A model generated the notes under the pieces. It searched no databases and was not told where the DNA came from. It worked only from the letters and a program-made list of their open reading frames with translations. Source: Neorhizobium sp. UBA7851 (GTDB lineage Bacteria; Pseudomonadota; Alphaproteobacteria; Rhizobiales; Rhizobiaceae). Taken from it: DNA of 36,871 bases. Location: the NCBI GenBank assembly GCA_002500765.1, contig DLSX01000114.1:1-36871 (forward strand). The letters are read 5' to 3'. The position numbers were made by a program, and so were the translations under genes. This document shows positions 24,509-32,790 of this stretch, in pieces (within the stretch, counting starts at the first letter, position 1; every line of letters begins with the position of its first letter).

Positions 24509-26575
24509 TCAGCCACGCGCCTTGGTCACCGCGTCGAATGCCTTTCCGACGGCAATGTCGCGATCATAGACGTCGTCGAAATATTCGACTGTACCGTCCT
24601 TGTTCGGCCATGCGGTGAAATAGGCGATATAGACCGGGATCTTCGCCGTCACCTTTTCCGCAACATTCTTGCCGGCGGCAATCTCGGCATCGACCTGCTG
24701 TTCGGTCATGCCGAGCACGGCGGCCGCCATCTTGCGCGGCTCGGCCAGACGGACACAACCGTGACTGAGTGCGCGCATGTCACGCTGGAAAAAGCTCTTC
24801 GACGGCGTGTCATGCATGTAGATCGCATGGGCGTTGGGGAAGAGAATCTTCAGGTCGCCGAGGGCATTGTCGCTGGACGGCGGCTGGCGCACTGAGATGT
24901 TGCTGGTCGAGCCGAACCAATTGACGGCGGAGGACGGCATGACGCGGCCGTTGACGGCAACCTCATACCCCGTGCGATCGAGATAGCTCGGATCCTGGCG
25001 CAGCTTCGGCAACATCTCGTTGACGATGATGGACTGCGGCACACCCCAATAGGGGTTGAATTCGACCGTCTGGATCTGGTCCTGGAAGAAGAAGGTCTGG
25101 TTTGCCTTCGAGCCGATGACGATACGCATGGAGAACTGCTCGGCACCATGGTCGTGATAATAGACCCGGTAGGCCGGCTGATTGATGAAGACGTAACGGC
25201 TTCCCAGATCATCCGGCAGCCAGCGGGCTTGCTCCATGGCGACCACGACCTTCTGAACCTTGTCCGCCAGGGAATGGCCGGTCATCTTGCGCAGGGTTGC
25301 AGCACCGATCACGCCGTCGGCCTTCAAGCCGACCTCACCCTGATAGGATTTTACCAGCTCGACGAGTTCGGGCGTGTATTCGGGTGTTTTCTGGTAGGCT
25401 GCAAACGTTGCGGCATATTCCGTCTTCAGCGCCTGCGAACCCTTCTTCTCGATCGTGGCGACGACCTGCGGCAGCTCGGCACTGCTATTGCCGGGCTTCA
25501 GCAGCATCTTTTCCGGCAGGGCGATATCGTCACCGGCATCGGCGGCCTCAACCTTCAGCTTTGCGAGCTCGGCTTTGAGGGCAACGAAGCTCGGCCCTTT
25601 CGGCGCCAGACCTTCGAGATAGGCTGCTGCATCAGCTGCCGTCGCGGTCTCCGACAGGGTCTGCGCGAGATCAACATTCTTGCGCTTGAAATCATGATAG
25701 CCCGAAATGCGGTTGGGATCGATCCGTCCGCGCACCATGTCCTGAGCGAAGATCATTGCCTTGGCGGAGAGCGCAAGCTCGAACCGCATCAGCTCTTCGC
25801 TATGTGTTTCGGACAGAACAGGGGCAGCGGCGGGTTCCGCAGCAGCAGGCGCAGGCTCGACCGCCGCACCAGATGCAGTTTCCGTGGCGGCAGCAGCTGT
25901 CGGATCAGCGCCGGCAAGAGGAGCGGGATCAGCGGAGGTAACCGCGGCTGCATCACCGTTGGAAGCAACAGCAGCATCGGCAGCCGGCGCATCATTCGCG
26001 GAAACAGGCGCGTCCTGAGCATCGGCAACATCAGGTGCAGCAACCGGCTCGACGCTTGCGGTCGTCAGCACTGGCGGTGTGAGCATGTAGTCCACGGGAT
26101 CAAGCCCATAGTCGCCGGCTCGTTCGAAGAGAGCCAGCACCGCCCTTGCCTTATCGTTCACCTCGCCACCGGAAATCCACAGCGGAGCCTGTGCCTTTCC
26201 ATAGAAAGCCTCAAGCGCGGAAGCGACATCTGCAGGGGCGGACACTTTTGCATTTGCCATAGCCTGAAACGAACCGGCAGCAGCAGACGATGCGAAAGCT
26301 GCGGTCTTTACCAGACGCTGGCTGTCAGCCTTGTAGGTATAATAACGCGGACCCGAAACTTTCGGCAGAGGCTCCGGATCAGCCAAGGCACGTTCGCTCG
26401 GCATGTTTTCCTGGCCCCTGGCATTCGCCTGGGCGGCAGCATCGCGCTTGCCCGGCCCGCCGCGAATGATATCCATAAGAGTGATCGCATGCGCAGGAGC
26501 GGAAGCCCCCGCGACAACGGAAATGCCCGACAACAGCGCCAGTGCGATCGACGTCTTCCTATAAGTGTGCTGCAA
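24509..26575 (-). CDS. L,D-transpeptidase (YkuD domain) with peptidoglycan-binding domain and Ala/Pro-rich insertion
   Basis: This protein of about 688 residues has a signal peptide (MQHTYRKTSIALALLSGIS, cleavage after APAHA). A YcbB-like scaffold region follows (YGKAQAPLWISGG to GLDPVDY). It is interrupted by about 85 Ala/Pro/Asp-rich residues, then resumes at ELMRFELALSAKAMIFAQDMVRGRIDP. A peptidoglycan-binding domain comes next (LVKSYQGEVGLKADGVIG), then the YkuD catalytic domain with the Cys motif SHGCVRLAEP. It likely forms 3,3 cross-links in murein, a major feature of polar-growing rhizobia. I prefer the TTG at 26575, which has GGGGA 5 nt before it and gives a normal signal peptide. A GTG at 26632 is the farthest alternative. 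The gene is divergent from fumC. Confidence 0.9.
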   Translation of the reverse strand: MQHTYRKTSIALALLSGISVVAGASAPAHAITLMDIIRGGPGKRDAAAQANARGQENMPSERALADPEPLPKVSGPRYYTYKADSQRLVKTAAFASSAAAGSFQAMANAKVSAPADVASALEAFYGKAQAPLWISGGEVNDKARAVLALFERAGDYGLDPVDYMLTPPVLTTASVEPVAAPDVADAQDAPVSANDAPAADAAVASNGDAAAVTSADPAPLAGADPTAAAATETASGAAVEPAPAAAEPAAAPVLSETHSEELMRFELALSAKAMIFAQDMVRGRIDPNRISGYHDFKRKNVDLAQTLSETATAADAAAYLEGLAPKGPSFVALKAELAKLKVEAADAGDDIALPEKMLLKPGNSSAELPQVVATIEKKGSQALKTEYAATFAAYQKTPEYTPELVELVKSYQGEVGLKADGVIGAATLRKMTGHSLADKVQKVVVAMEQARWLPDDLGSRYVFINQPAYRVYYHDHGAEQFSMRIVIGSKANQTFFFQDQIQTVEFNPYWGVPQSIIVNEMLPKLRQDPSYLDRTGYEVAVNGRVMPSSAVNWFGSTSNISVRQPPSSDNALGDLKILFPNAHAIYMHDTPSKSFFQRDMRALSHGCVRLAEPRKMAAAVLGMTEQQVDAEIAAGKNVAEKVTAKIPVYIAYFTAWPNKDGTVEYFDDVYDRDIAVGKAFDAVTKARG

Positions 26576-26979
26576 TGTAGTCCCCGTGACCTTCGTCCGC
26601 GTCTCTTGTGGCGGGCTCGACTTCAGTATCACGCCATCTAGCCGATCGCGTGAGGGATGGAAAGAAAACGGTCGTTCACTTCTCGGTTCCGGCGAGCCGA
26701 AACAAGCAAAGTACCGTTCAACGCAAAGGTTAAGAAATTATTGGTTAATTTTTCACTGACGAGGGCTTGCCGGGAATCGGAAGCGATCTGAAAGCCAGGA
26801 CACAAATTATATCGGCGTGTCATGAACGACACGCAATTGCTGCTGCAAAAAGCCGCAGCGGCAGCTTGCGGACATTCGGCAATCGTATAGTAATGCGCCG
26901 CGCCGGTACGGTACGCCCTTCTCCAATACTTCAGAAGCGCGTAGCCGGTGGACGAATCCAGGGAGAAAAGGCAGCAACA
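26576..26979. other. Divergent intergenic region between the L,D-transpeptidase gene and fumC
   Basis: About 400 bp hold no gene I can support. Seen are an A/T-rich stretch with two GGTTAA boxes (26726-26731 and 26742-26747) and a perfect inverted repeat GCGTGTC / GACACGC (26815-26834). A hairpin GCTGCTGC / GCGGCAGC (26839-26865) follows, then a weak promoter-like pair CTTGCG (26865) and TATAGT (26886) with a short 15-nt spacer upstream of fumC. The region must carry promoters for both genes. An open frame reaches into it upstream of fumC but has no ribosome-binding site. Confidence 0.55.
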
Positions 26980-28371
26980 ATGGCATCGACCCGCACCGAA
27001 ACCGATACTTTTGGCCCGATCGACGTCGCCAGCGACCGCTATTGGGGCGCACAGGCGCAACGTTCGCTCGGCAATTTCAAAATCGGCTGGGAGAAGCAGC
27101 CGCTTGCAGTCGTGCGCGCGCTCGGCATCGTCAAGCAGGCCGCGGCCATTGCCAATATGGAACTGTCAGGCCTCGACAAGGGTGTCGGCAAGGCAATCAT
27201 CGACGCAGCCCAGGAAGTCATCGACGGCAAGCTCAACGACCATTTTCCGCTGGTTGTCTGGCAGACGGGCTCCGGCACGCAGTCGAACATGAATGCCAAT
27301 GAAGTGATCTCCAACCGGGCAATCGAAATGCTCGGCGGCGTCATGGGCTCCAAGAAGCCTGTGCATCCGAACGATCACGTCAACATGAGCCAGTCGTCCA
27401 ACGATACCTATCCGACGGCCATGCACATCGCCTGCGTCGAGATGATCGTCCGCCATCTCCTGCCGTCGCTGAAGCATCTTCACGAAGCACTGGAAGCGAA
27501 GGTCAAGGCTTTCAGCCACATCATCAAGATCGGCCGCACCCATACGCAGGATGCAACGCCGCTGACGCTCGGCCAGGAATTTTCCGGCTATGCCGCGCAG
27601 GTCGCCTCCGCGATCGCCAATATCGAACTGACGCTGCCTGCCCTTTCCAAGCTCGCGCAGGGCGGTACGGCCGTCGGTACCGGCCTCAACGCACCGATTG
27701 GCTTTGCCGAAAAGGTTGCCGAGGAAATCTCGAGGATCACCGACCTGCCCTTCGTCACCGCGCCGAACAAGTTCGAGGCACTCGCTTCGCATGATTCGAT
27801 GGTCTTCTCGCACGGCGCCATCAATGCTGCCGCGGCAGCGCTGTTCAAGATCGCCAACGACATCCGCTTCCTCGGCTCCGGCCCACGCGCCGGCCTCGGC
27901 GAATTGTCGCTGCCGGAAAACGAGCCTGGTTCATCGATCATGCCGGGCAAGGTCAATCCGACCCAGTCGGAAGCACTTACCCAGGTCTGCGCCCACATCT
28001 TCGGCAATCATGCAGCCCTGACCTTTGCCGGCAGCCAAGGTCACTTCGAGCTCAACGTCTACAACCCGATGATGGCCTACAACTTCCTCCAGTCGGTTCA
28101 GCTGCTGGGCGATGCGGCCGTCTCCTTCACCGACAATTGCGTCGTCGGCATCGAAGCCCGTGAAGACAACATTCGCAAGGGTGTCGAAAATTCCCTGATG
28201 CTCGTCACCGCACTGAACTCGAAGCTCGGCTACGACATCTGCGCCAAGATCGCAAAGACCGCTCACAAGAACGGAACGACTTTGCGCGAGGAAGCAGTTG
28301 GCGGTGGTTACTTGACGAATGAAGAATTCGATCAGTATGTCCGTCCGGAAAACATGATCGGCCCGAAATAA
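26980..28371 (+). CDS. fumC: Class II fumarate hydratase
   Basis: This 463-residue TCA-cycle enzyme reversibly hydrates fumarate to malate and is homotetrameric and iron-independent in this family. Visible motifs are TDTFGPIDVASDRYWGAQ near the N-terminus, SGTQSNMNANEVISNRA, MSQSSNDTYPTAMH, GRTHTQDATPLTLGQEFSGY, and the fumarase/aspartase signature GSSIMPGKVNPTQSE. Length matches the family exactly. I chose ATG 26980, with AAAAGG about 8 nt upstream; a longer open frame from 26767 is unsupported. The gene is monocistronic and followed by a hairpin. The malic enzyme elsewhere in the window acts on the product malate. Confidence 0.97.
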   Translation: MASTRTETDTFGPIDVASDRYWGAQAQRSLGNFKIGWEKQPLAVVRALGIVKQAAAIANMELSGLDKGVGKAIIDAAQEVIDGKLNDHFPLVVWQTGSGTQSNMNANEVISNRAIEMLGGVMGSKKPVHPNDHVNMSQSSNDTYPTAMHIACVEMIVRHLLPSLKHLHEALEAKVKAFSHIIKIGRTHTQDATPLTLGQEFSGYAAQVASAIANIELTLPALSKLAQGGTAVGTGLNAPIGFAEKVAEEISRITDLPFVTAPNKFEALASHDSMVFSHGAINAAAAALFKIANDIRFLGSGPRAGLGELSLPENEPGSSIMPGKVNPTQSEALTQVCAHIFGNHAALTFAGSQGHFELNVYNPMMAYNFLQSVQLLGDAAVSFTDNCVVGIEAREDNIRKGVENSLMLVTALNSKLGYDICAKIAKTAHKNGTTLREEAVGGGYLTNEEFDQYVRPENMIGPK

Positions 28372-28390
28372 AACAACGAAGATCGAGATT

Positions 28391-28417
28391 CGCATTCCGG
28401 CATCAGGCCGGAATGCG
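28391..28417 (+). terminator. Hairpin downstream of fumC
   Basis: CGCATTCCGGC / GCCGGAATGCG forms a perfect 11-bp stem with a 5-nt ATCAG loop, 20 nt after the fumC stop. It is followed by GCCTCTC, not a T-run. Confidence 0.6.
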
Positions 28418-28653
28418 GCCTCTCAATACCGCAAATTTCTCTATAGAAATACAATAATTGCTAAAGTAAAATTTCCTAAATAAAAATACATGACGACTTA
28501 TCATATTGAACAACAATGACTTTTAGCAAATTCAAAATCTCCTCAAAGTACTTTGCGAATGCGCCAAGGAAATAGATCCTTAATTATTTTCCAATAGTTT
28601 TTAATATAAGATTTTATCAAATCCATGTAGTGGGGTCTAACTGGGGGTCGTCT
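28418..28653. other. AT-rich intergenic island upstream of the diguanylate cyclase gene
   Basis: About 200 bp (28430-28640) are strikingly A/T-rich compared with every gene around them. Within it are a perfect palindrome CAAAGTACTTTG (28544-28555) and a near-complementary pair TTGCTAAAGT (28458-28467) / ACTTTTAGCAA (28519-28529) with one extra T. A -10-like TATAAG lies about 40 nt before the start codon. No open frame of use is present. It likely holds the promoter and possibly protein-binding or silencing sites. Confidence 0.55.
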
Positions 28654-29724
28654 ATGACGACGATATCTGCATCGAAGCCGCATTCGGGCGACCTGATGGG
28701 GCAGATCATCTATGCAGTGCGGTCGATGGGCGTCTCGCCCATTCCGCGCAATTATCAGCTATTTTATGAAGCCTATATCGGCTCGAATCCGGACCTCACC
28801 CGAGAACTCGCTGCGCTTGGCAGTCGGGCAACTCAGGAAGATCTGGACGAAATTTCAGAACGCTATCTGGGAGGCCCGCAGGCGGCCGTCATTGAAAAAG
28901 CGAACGACCGTTTGCTTGGCGAACTGGATGCGCTGCTGAAGCTGCTGCGTCAGGAGCAGAACTCGCTTGAGAGCTATGGAAAGCTGCTCAGCGAGACGGC
29001 GGCGCGCATCAATACGAAGAACAGCTTTTCGACGGACATCATCCGCAGCGCCATCGGCCTGTTGCATCAAGCGACCGATGACAAGATGGCGCATGGCGAA
29101 AAGACTGTCGACGATATGGTTCAGCGATCCAACGAAATGGATCAGGTCCGCCGCGAACTCGACGAATACAAGCGCATAGCCAACACGGATTCGCTCACGC
29201 GGTTATCGAATCGCCGAGCCTTCGATGAGCGTCTTGCAAGTTCGTTCGACAATCAGACCGCGCTGCCGCTGACCGCGCTGGTGCTTGCCGACATCGACAA
29301 TTTCAAGAAAATCAACGACAATTTCGGTCATCCGGTTGGCGACAAGATCCTTGCAACCGTCGCCTCGGTTCTTCGCGCCAATGTCCGCAAGGATGTCTTC
29401 GTTGCCCGTACCGGCGGTGAGGAATTCGCCATTATCGTCGAGGGAAATACACCCGACGAAGTAATGGTGATCTGTGAGCGCGTACGACGGGCCCTGGAAA
29501 CGCGAACGTTCCGCAACTCCCGTTCGGGTGTCAACTACGGACCGGTGACGATTTCGCTCGGTTATTCGATGGCAGCGCAGGCAGCCGATCCGGGGGAGCT
29601 TTACGCCCAGTCCGATACGGCTCTTTATTACGCCAAGAACAGCGGCCGCAATCGCTCAGTTTTCTTCGAAGACAGCATGAAGAGCCATTACCTCAGCAAG
29701 AACTGGCTGATCTACAAGAAATAA
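28654..29724 (+). CDS. GGDEF-domain diguanylate cyclase
   Basis: This 356-residue soluble protein has an N-terminal helical region (about 1-170), without membrane segments or a recognised sensor domain, ending in a coiled linker. A GGDEF domain follows (about 175-345). The active-site motif is GGEEF at 254-258, with metal-binding aspartates in LADIDNFKKINDNFGH, so it should make cyclic di-GMP from two GTP. The usual RxxD inhibitory site five residues before GGEEF is not present in register (RKDVFVART precedes it), which suggests no product inhibition at that site. ATG 28654 has GGGGG 6 nt upstream. It is monocistronic with an AT-rich upstream region. Confidence 0.92.
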   Translation: MTTISASKPHSGDLMGQIIYAVRSMGVSPIPRNYQLFYEAYIGSNPDLTRELAALGSRATQEDLDEISERYLGGPQAAVIEKANDRLLGELDALLKLLRQEQNSLESYGKLLSETAARINTKNSFSTDIIRSAIGLLHQATDDKMAHGEKTVDDMVQRSNEMDQVRRELDEYKRIANTDSLTRLSNRRAFDERLASSFDNQTALPLTALVLADIDNFKKINDNFGHPVGDKILATVASVLRANVRKDVFVARTGGEEFAIIVEGNTPDEVMVICERVRRALETRTFRNSRSGVNYGPVTISLGYSMAAQAADPGELYAQSDTALYYAKNSGRNRSVFFEDSMKSHYLSKNWLIYKK

Positions 29725-29728
29725 GCGG

Positions 29729-29750
29729 CAGGCCTTCGGGCCTGTTCTCG
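29729..29750 (+). terminator. UUCG-capped hairpin after the diguanylate cyclase gene
   Basis: CAGGCC / GGCCTG with a TTCG tetraloop is followed by TTCTC, 4 nt after the stop codon. It lies between convergent genes. Confidence 0.7.
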
Positions 29751-29766
29751 CATTCCCCCCGTCACA

Positions 29767-30399
29767 TCACCACATGGTCTTGGCCGCACGCACGGGCCAT
29801 TCGTGATCGTAGGTCTTGGCGTCGAAATCTTCCTTTGCCGACTTCAGGAGCTGCCCCGGTGTCGGTAGCGTTTTCGGATCGACGAAACGATCTGCGTTCC
29901 ACAATTCGGAGCGCATCAACGCACGGGCGCACTGGAAATAGACCTCATCGATGGTAACGATTGCGACGGTGCGGGGATGTTTGCCATCCATCTCGAAGCT
30001 TTGCAGCAAGGAAGGCGCGGCGGAGACGATCGCCCTCCCGTTGACGCGCATCGTCGTAGTCGAGCCGGGAATCAGGAACATCAGGGCGACACGCGGATCG
30101 CGGACGATGTTGATCAGCGAATCGATCCGGTTGTTGCCACGCCAGTCGGGCAAAAGCAGCGTACTGTCATCCTTGACCCTGACCACTCCTCCAAGATCGC
30201 CGCGCGGCGAACAGTCGAGACCTTCAGCTCCCACCGTCGCCAGCGCCACGAAGGGAGCTATCTCGATCATCTGCCGATATTCAGGTGTCAGAGCCGTCGT
30301 CACCTTGGCGATCGACGCGTCTGCCGCATCGCCATAGATCGCCTTCAAGTCCTCTATGGAGGTGATGACCCCTTCCCCGTTACTCGCCATATCACTCAC
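29767..30399 (-). CDS. PPOX-type FMN-dependent flavoprotein (pyridoxamine 5'-phosphate oxidase-like)
   Basis: This 210-residue protein has the split-barrel pattern of PNPOx-like flavoproteins: FVALATVGAEGLDCSPRGD, LLLPDWRGNNRIDSLINI, RVALMFLIPG with MRVNGRA, and VYFQCARALMRSELWN. It resembles the MSMEG_1061-type subfamily of FMN-binding proteins, whose substrates are largely unknown. It is not the vitamin B6 enzyme PdxH by length and motifs. The start is GTG 30399, with AGGAGG 7 nt upstream; the ATG at 30390 is too far from that site. The GTG overlaps the antiporter stop in a 4-nt GTGA, indicating translational coupling. A role in redox sensing or detoxification alongside the antiporter is speculation. 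Confidence 0.82.
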   Translation of the reverse strand: MSDMASNGEGVITSIEDLKAIYGDAADASIAKVTTALTPEYRQMIEIAPFVALATVGAEGLDCSPRGDLGGVVRVKDDSTLLLPDWRGNNRIDSLINIVRDPRVALMFLIPGSTTTMRVNGRAIVSAAPSLLQSFEMDGKHPRTVAIVTIDEVYFQCARALMRSELWNADRFVDPKTLPTPGQLLKSAKEDFDAKTYDHEWPVRAAKTMW

Positions 30400-32219
30400 G
30401 TCGCGGCCTCCTGAGCCGTTGCATGCTCTGCGGCGCGCTGCTCTCTTTGCCGTCCGGTTCTTGCGGCAATCACGTCGGCAGGGCGGGCATTGCCCTTGAT
30501 CAGCGAACGCCCGGCATAAATGCCGCCGATCTGTTCGAGCGCGAAGCGTTCACGGTCTGTCTCGCGGAATTCCTCGATGATCTGCGCGGCCAGCTCCTCC
30601 TCCTCGCCAAGCACGGTCAGCACTTCGCTGCCGAAGTTCAGCGCCGATTCGTAGGTCTCACGGATCTGGTAGTCCACGCCGGCCTTTAACAGATCGATCG
30701 CATGGCCGCGGTCATAAGCGCGGGCAAGCAGCGGCACCAAGGGGAACTCTTCCTTGACGATCTCGGCAATCTTGATGGCTGCCTCCTTGTCGTCGATGCA
30801 GATGAGGATGGCCTTTGCCGTCGCAGCACCCGCAGCATGCAGGATCTCCGGCCGCGCTCCGTCACCATAAAAGACCTTGAAGCCGAAATCGCCGATATCT
30901 CGGATGAACTCAGCGTCCCTGTCGATGATCGAAAGGGTATAACCGCGCGCAAGCACGGGCTGGCTGACGATCTGGCCGAAACGGCCGAAACCGATCATCA
31001 GCACGGTGCCGGCAATATCTTCCGGCGCATCGAGCCCGCTTGTATCCACCTGCGGTTTTGGCGCGATCCGCACATAGACTGCCACGACGAGCGGCGTGAC
31101 CACCATGGAGAGCACGATCGTTGCCGTCAGGACGGCATTTGTCTCGGCATCGAAAATCCCTGCTGTGGTCGCTGCGGCATAAAGCACGAAGGCGAATTCA
31201 CCGCCCTGCGCCATCAGGATCGCACGACCGACGCTTTCCGGATGCGGTGCGCCGAGAAGCCGTGCCACACCATAGATGACTAGGGCCTTGACGATCATGT
31301 AGGCGACGACCGCAAGGATCACATGCTGCCAGTTGGCGGCAATCACGGCGAGATCGACCGCCATGCCGACACCGAGGAAAAACAGACCGAGCAGGATGCC
31401 ACGGAAGGGTTCGATATCCGCTTCCAGCTGATGCCGGAAGGAAGATTCAGACAGAAGCACACCGGCCAGGAAGGCGCCCATGGCCATGGACAGACCGGCG
31501 AAATCCATCAGCAGCGCAGAACCCAAAACGACCAGAAGCGCCGCCGCCGTCATCACTTCGCGGGCACCGGAATTGGCGAGCAGCCGGAAGAACGGATTGA
31601 GCAGGTAACGACCGGCGAGAACTAGCGCCACGAGCGCGGCAAAGCCTATACCGACGGACTCCAGACGTTCCGTCAGAGATACTGCCTCACCATGCGAAGC
31701 CAGAAGGGCAACGATCGCCAAAAGCGGCACGATGGCAAGATCCTCGAAAAGCAGGATCGAGACGATATGCTGACCCTTCGGCGTATGCAGGTGATTGCGT
31801 TCCTGCAGCATCTGCATGACGATTGCGGTCGAGGTCAGCACGAAACCGGTTCCCGCGACGAAGGCCACCGGTGCCGACTGTCCGAAGCCCATGCCGATTG
31901 CCATCAGCGCCACGATACAGGCACAGACCTGCAGCGCGCCGAGGCCAAAGATATCCTTGCGCATGTTCCACAGCCGCGATGGCTGCATTTCCAGCCCGAT
32001 GATGAAGAGGAACATCACCACGCCGAGCTCGGCTATGTGAAGTATGGCCTGCGGGTCGGAGACCAGCTTAAGCCCGAAAGGTCCGATCACCAGACCCGCT
32101 GCGAGATAGCCGAGGACGGAGCCCAGACCAATCCGTTTGAAGAGAGGAGCCGCTATGACGCCTGCCCCGAGCAGTGCCACGACCTGGACCAGTTCAACTG
32201 CGTTCGATTCTGCCGCCAC
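30396..32219 (-). CDS. Kef-type monovalent cation:proton antiporter (CPA2 family)
   Basis: This 607-residue membrane protein has an N-terminal Na+/H+ exchanger-type domain of about 12-13 helices (about 1-385), including IGLGSVLGYLAAGLVIGPFGL and GAFLAGVLLSESSFRHQLE. A cytoplasmic RCK/TrkA-N nucleotide-binding domain follows, with VLMIGFGRFGQIVSQ and SIIDRDAEFIRDI. This is the KefB/KefC layout of potassium efflux systems, which in E. coli are gated by glutathione adducts; whether that holds here is unknown. The C-terminal 100 residues include a charged helix and an Ala/Arg-rich end. The start is GTG 32219, with AAGGGGA 8 nt upstream. It lies 24 nt downstream of the DUF971 gene and overlaps the PPOX gene by 4 nt. 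Confidence 0.92.
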   Translation of the reverse strand: MAAESNAVELVQVVALLGAGVIAAPLFKRIGLGSVLGYLAAGLVIGPFGLKLVSDPQAILHIAELGVVMFLFIIGLEMQPSRLWNMRKDIFGLGALQVCACIVALMAIGMGFGQSAPVAFVAGTGFVLTSTAIVMQMLQERNHLHTPKGQHIVSILLFEDLAIVPLLAIVALLASHGEAVSLTERLESVGIGFAALVALVLAGRYLLNPFFRLLANSGAREVMTAAALLVVLGSALLMDFAGLSMAMGAFLAGVLLSESSFRHQLEADIEPFRGILLGLFFLGVGMAVDLAVIAANWQHVILAVVAYMIVKALVIYGVARLLGAPHPESVGRAILMAQGGEFAFVLYAAATTAGIFDAETNAVLTATIVLSMVVTPLVVAVYVRIAPKPQVDTSGLDAPEDIAGTVLMIGFGRFGQIVSQPVLARGYTLSIIDRDAEFIRDIGDFGFKVFYGDGARPEILHAAGAATAKAILICIDDKEAAIKIAEIVKEEFPLVPLLARAYDRGHAIDLLKAGVDYQIRETYESALNFGSEVLTVLGEEEELAAQIIEEFRETDRERFALEQIGGIYAGRSLIKGNARPADVIAARTGRQREQRAAEHATAQEAAT

Positions 32220-32243
32220 CCGCGTATCCCCTTGCTTATCCTG

Positions 32244-32627
32244 TTAACGCGCTCGCGCGCCGTCTCGGCTCAGGCCCTTAGCAGCCAGTTCCTCTTCGTA
32301 TTGTCGAAAAAGACCGTCACCGTCCGTTCCCAGCTCCCGTAGATAACGCCAGGTGAAAATTCCACTGTCGTGACCGTCGTCGAAAGCGATACGCACGGCA
32401 TAATTTCCGGCAGCAACCACATTGCGGATCGCCACCATGCGCTTGCCTGGAACCGTCACCTTCTGACCCGGGCCATGGCCCTGCACCTCGGCCGAGGGCG
32501 ACAGAACGCGCAGCCGCTCGGCGGGCAGCGCAAAACACGTGCCATCGTCGAATGTAACGGTCAGAGTTCTCTTGTCTTCGGCCACACGCAGTTCGGTCGG
32601 CCAGCTATCGTTCAGAACCTCGGTCAT
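32244..32627 (-). CDS. DUF971-domain protein (gamma-butyrobetaine hydroxylase N-domain-like)
   Basis: This 127-residue soluble protein matches the DUF971/GBBH-like_N pattern: WPTELRVAEDKRTLTVTFDDGTCFALPAERLRV, then VAAGNYAVRIAFDDGHDSGIFTWRYLREL. In eukaryotic carnitine-synthesis enzymes this domain precedes an oxygenase; here it stands alone without the zinc-binding cysteines being obvious. Standalone DUF971 proteins are often near iron-sulfur or molybdenum cofactor genes, which fits moaA divergent at 163 bp. I chose ATG 32627, with GAAGAG upstream; a GTG at 32651 is possible. It heads the minus-strand unit with the antiporter and PPOX genes. The biochemical role is unknown. Confidence 0.87.
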   Translation of the reverse strand: MTEVLNDSWPTELRVAEDKRTLTVTFDDGTCFALPAERLRVLSPSAEVQGHGPGQKVTVPGKRMVAIRNVVAAGNYAVRIAFDDGHDSGIFTWRYLRELGTDGDGLFRQYEEELAAKGLSRDGARAR

Positions 32628-32790
32628 ATCCGCTCTTCCAATTTCACCCACTCAGGATTATGGATTTCGTCAATTCGCCGCAACCCTGTGCGTCGCGCCG
32701 TTTTGATCAAAGTGCCATCCGCTTTGTCGGCATAAAGCTTGACGTCATCAATGATGACCACCAGATTCCGACAATCAGGAGTATATCGAC

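Noticed and set aside
25148..26641. Open frame of 497 codons on the plus strand opposite the L,D-transpeptidase gene
   Set aside because: It is a shadow frame with Cys/Arg/Gly-rich low-complexity translation and no ribosome site. The minus-strand frame carries a complete YkuD enzyme.
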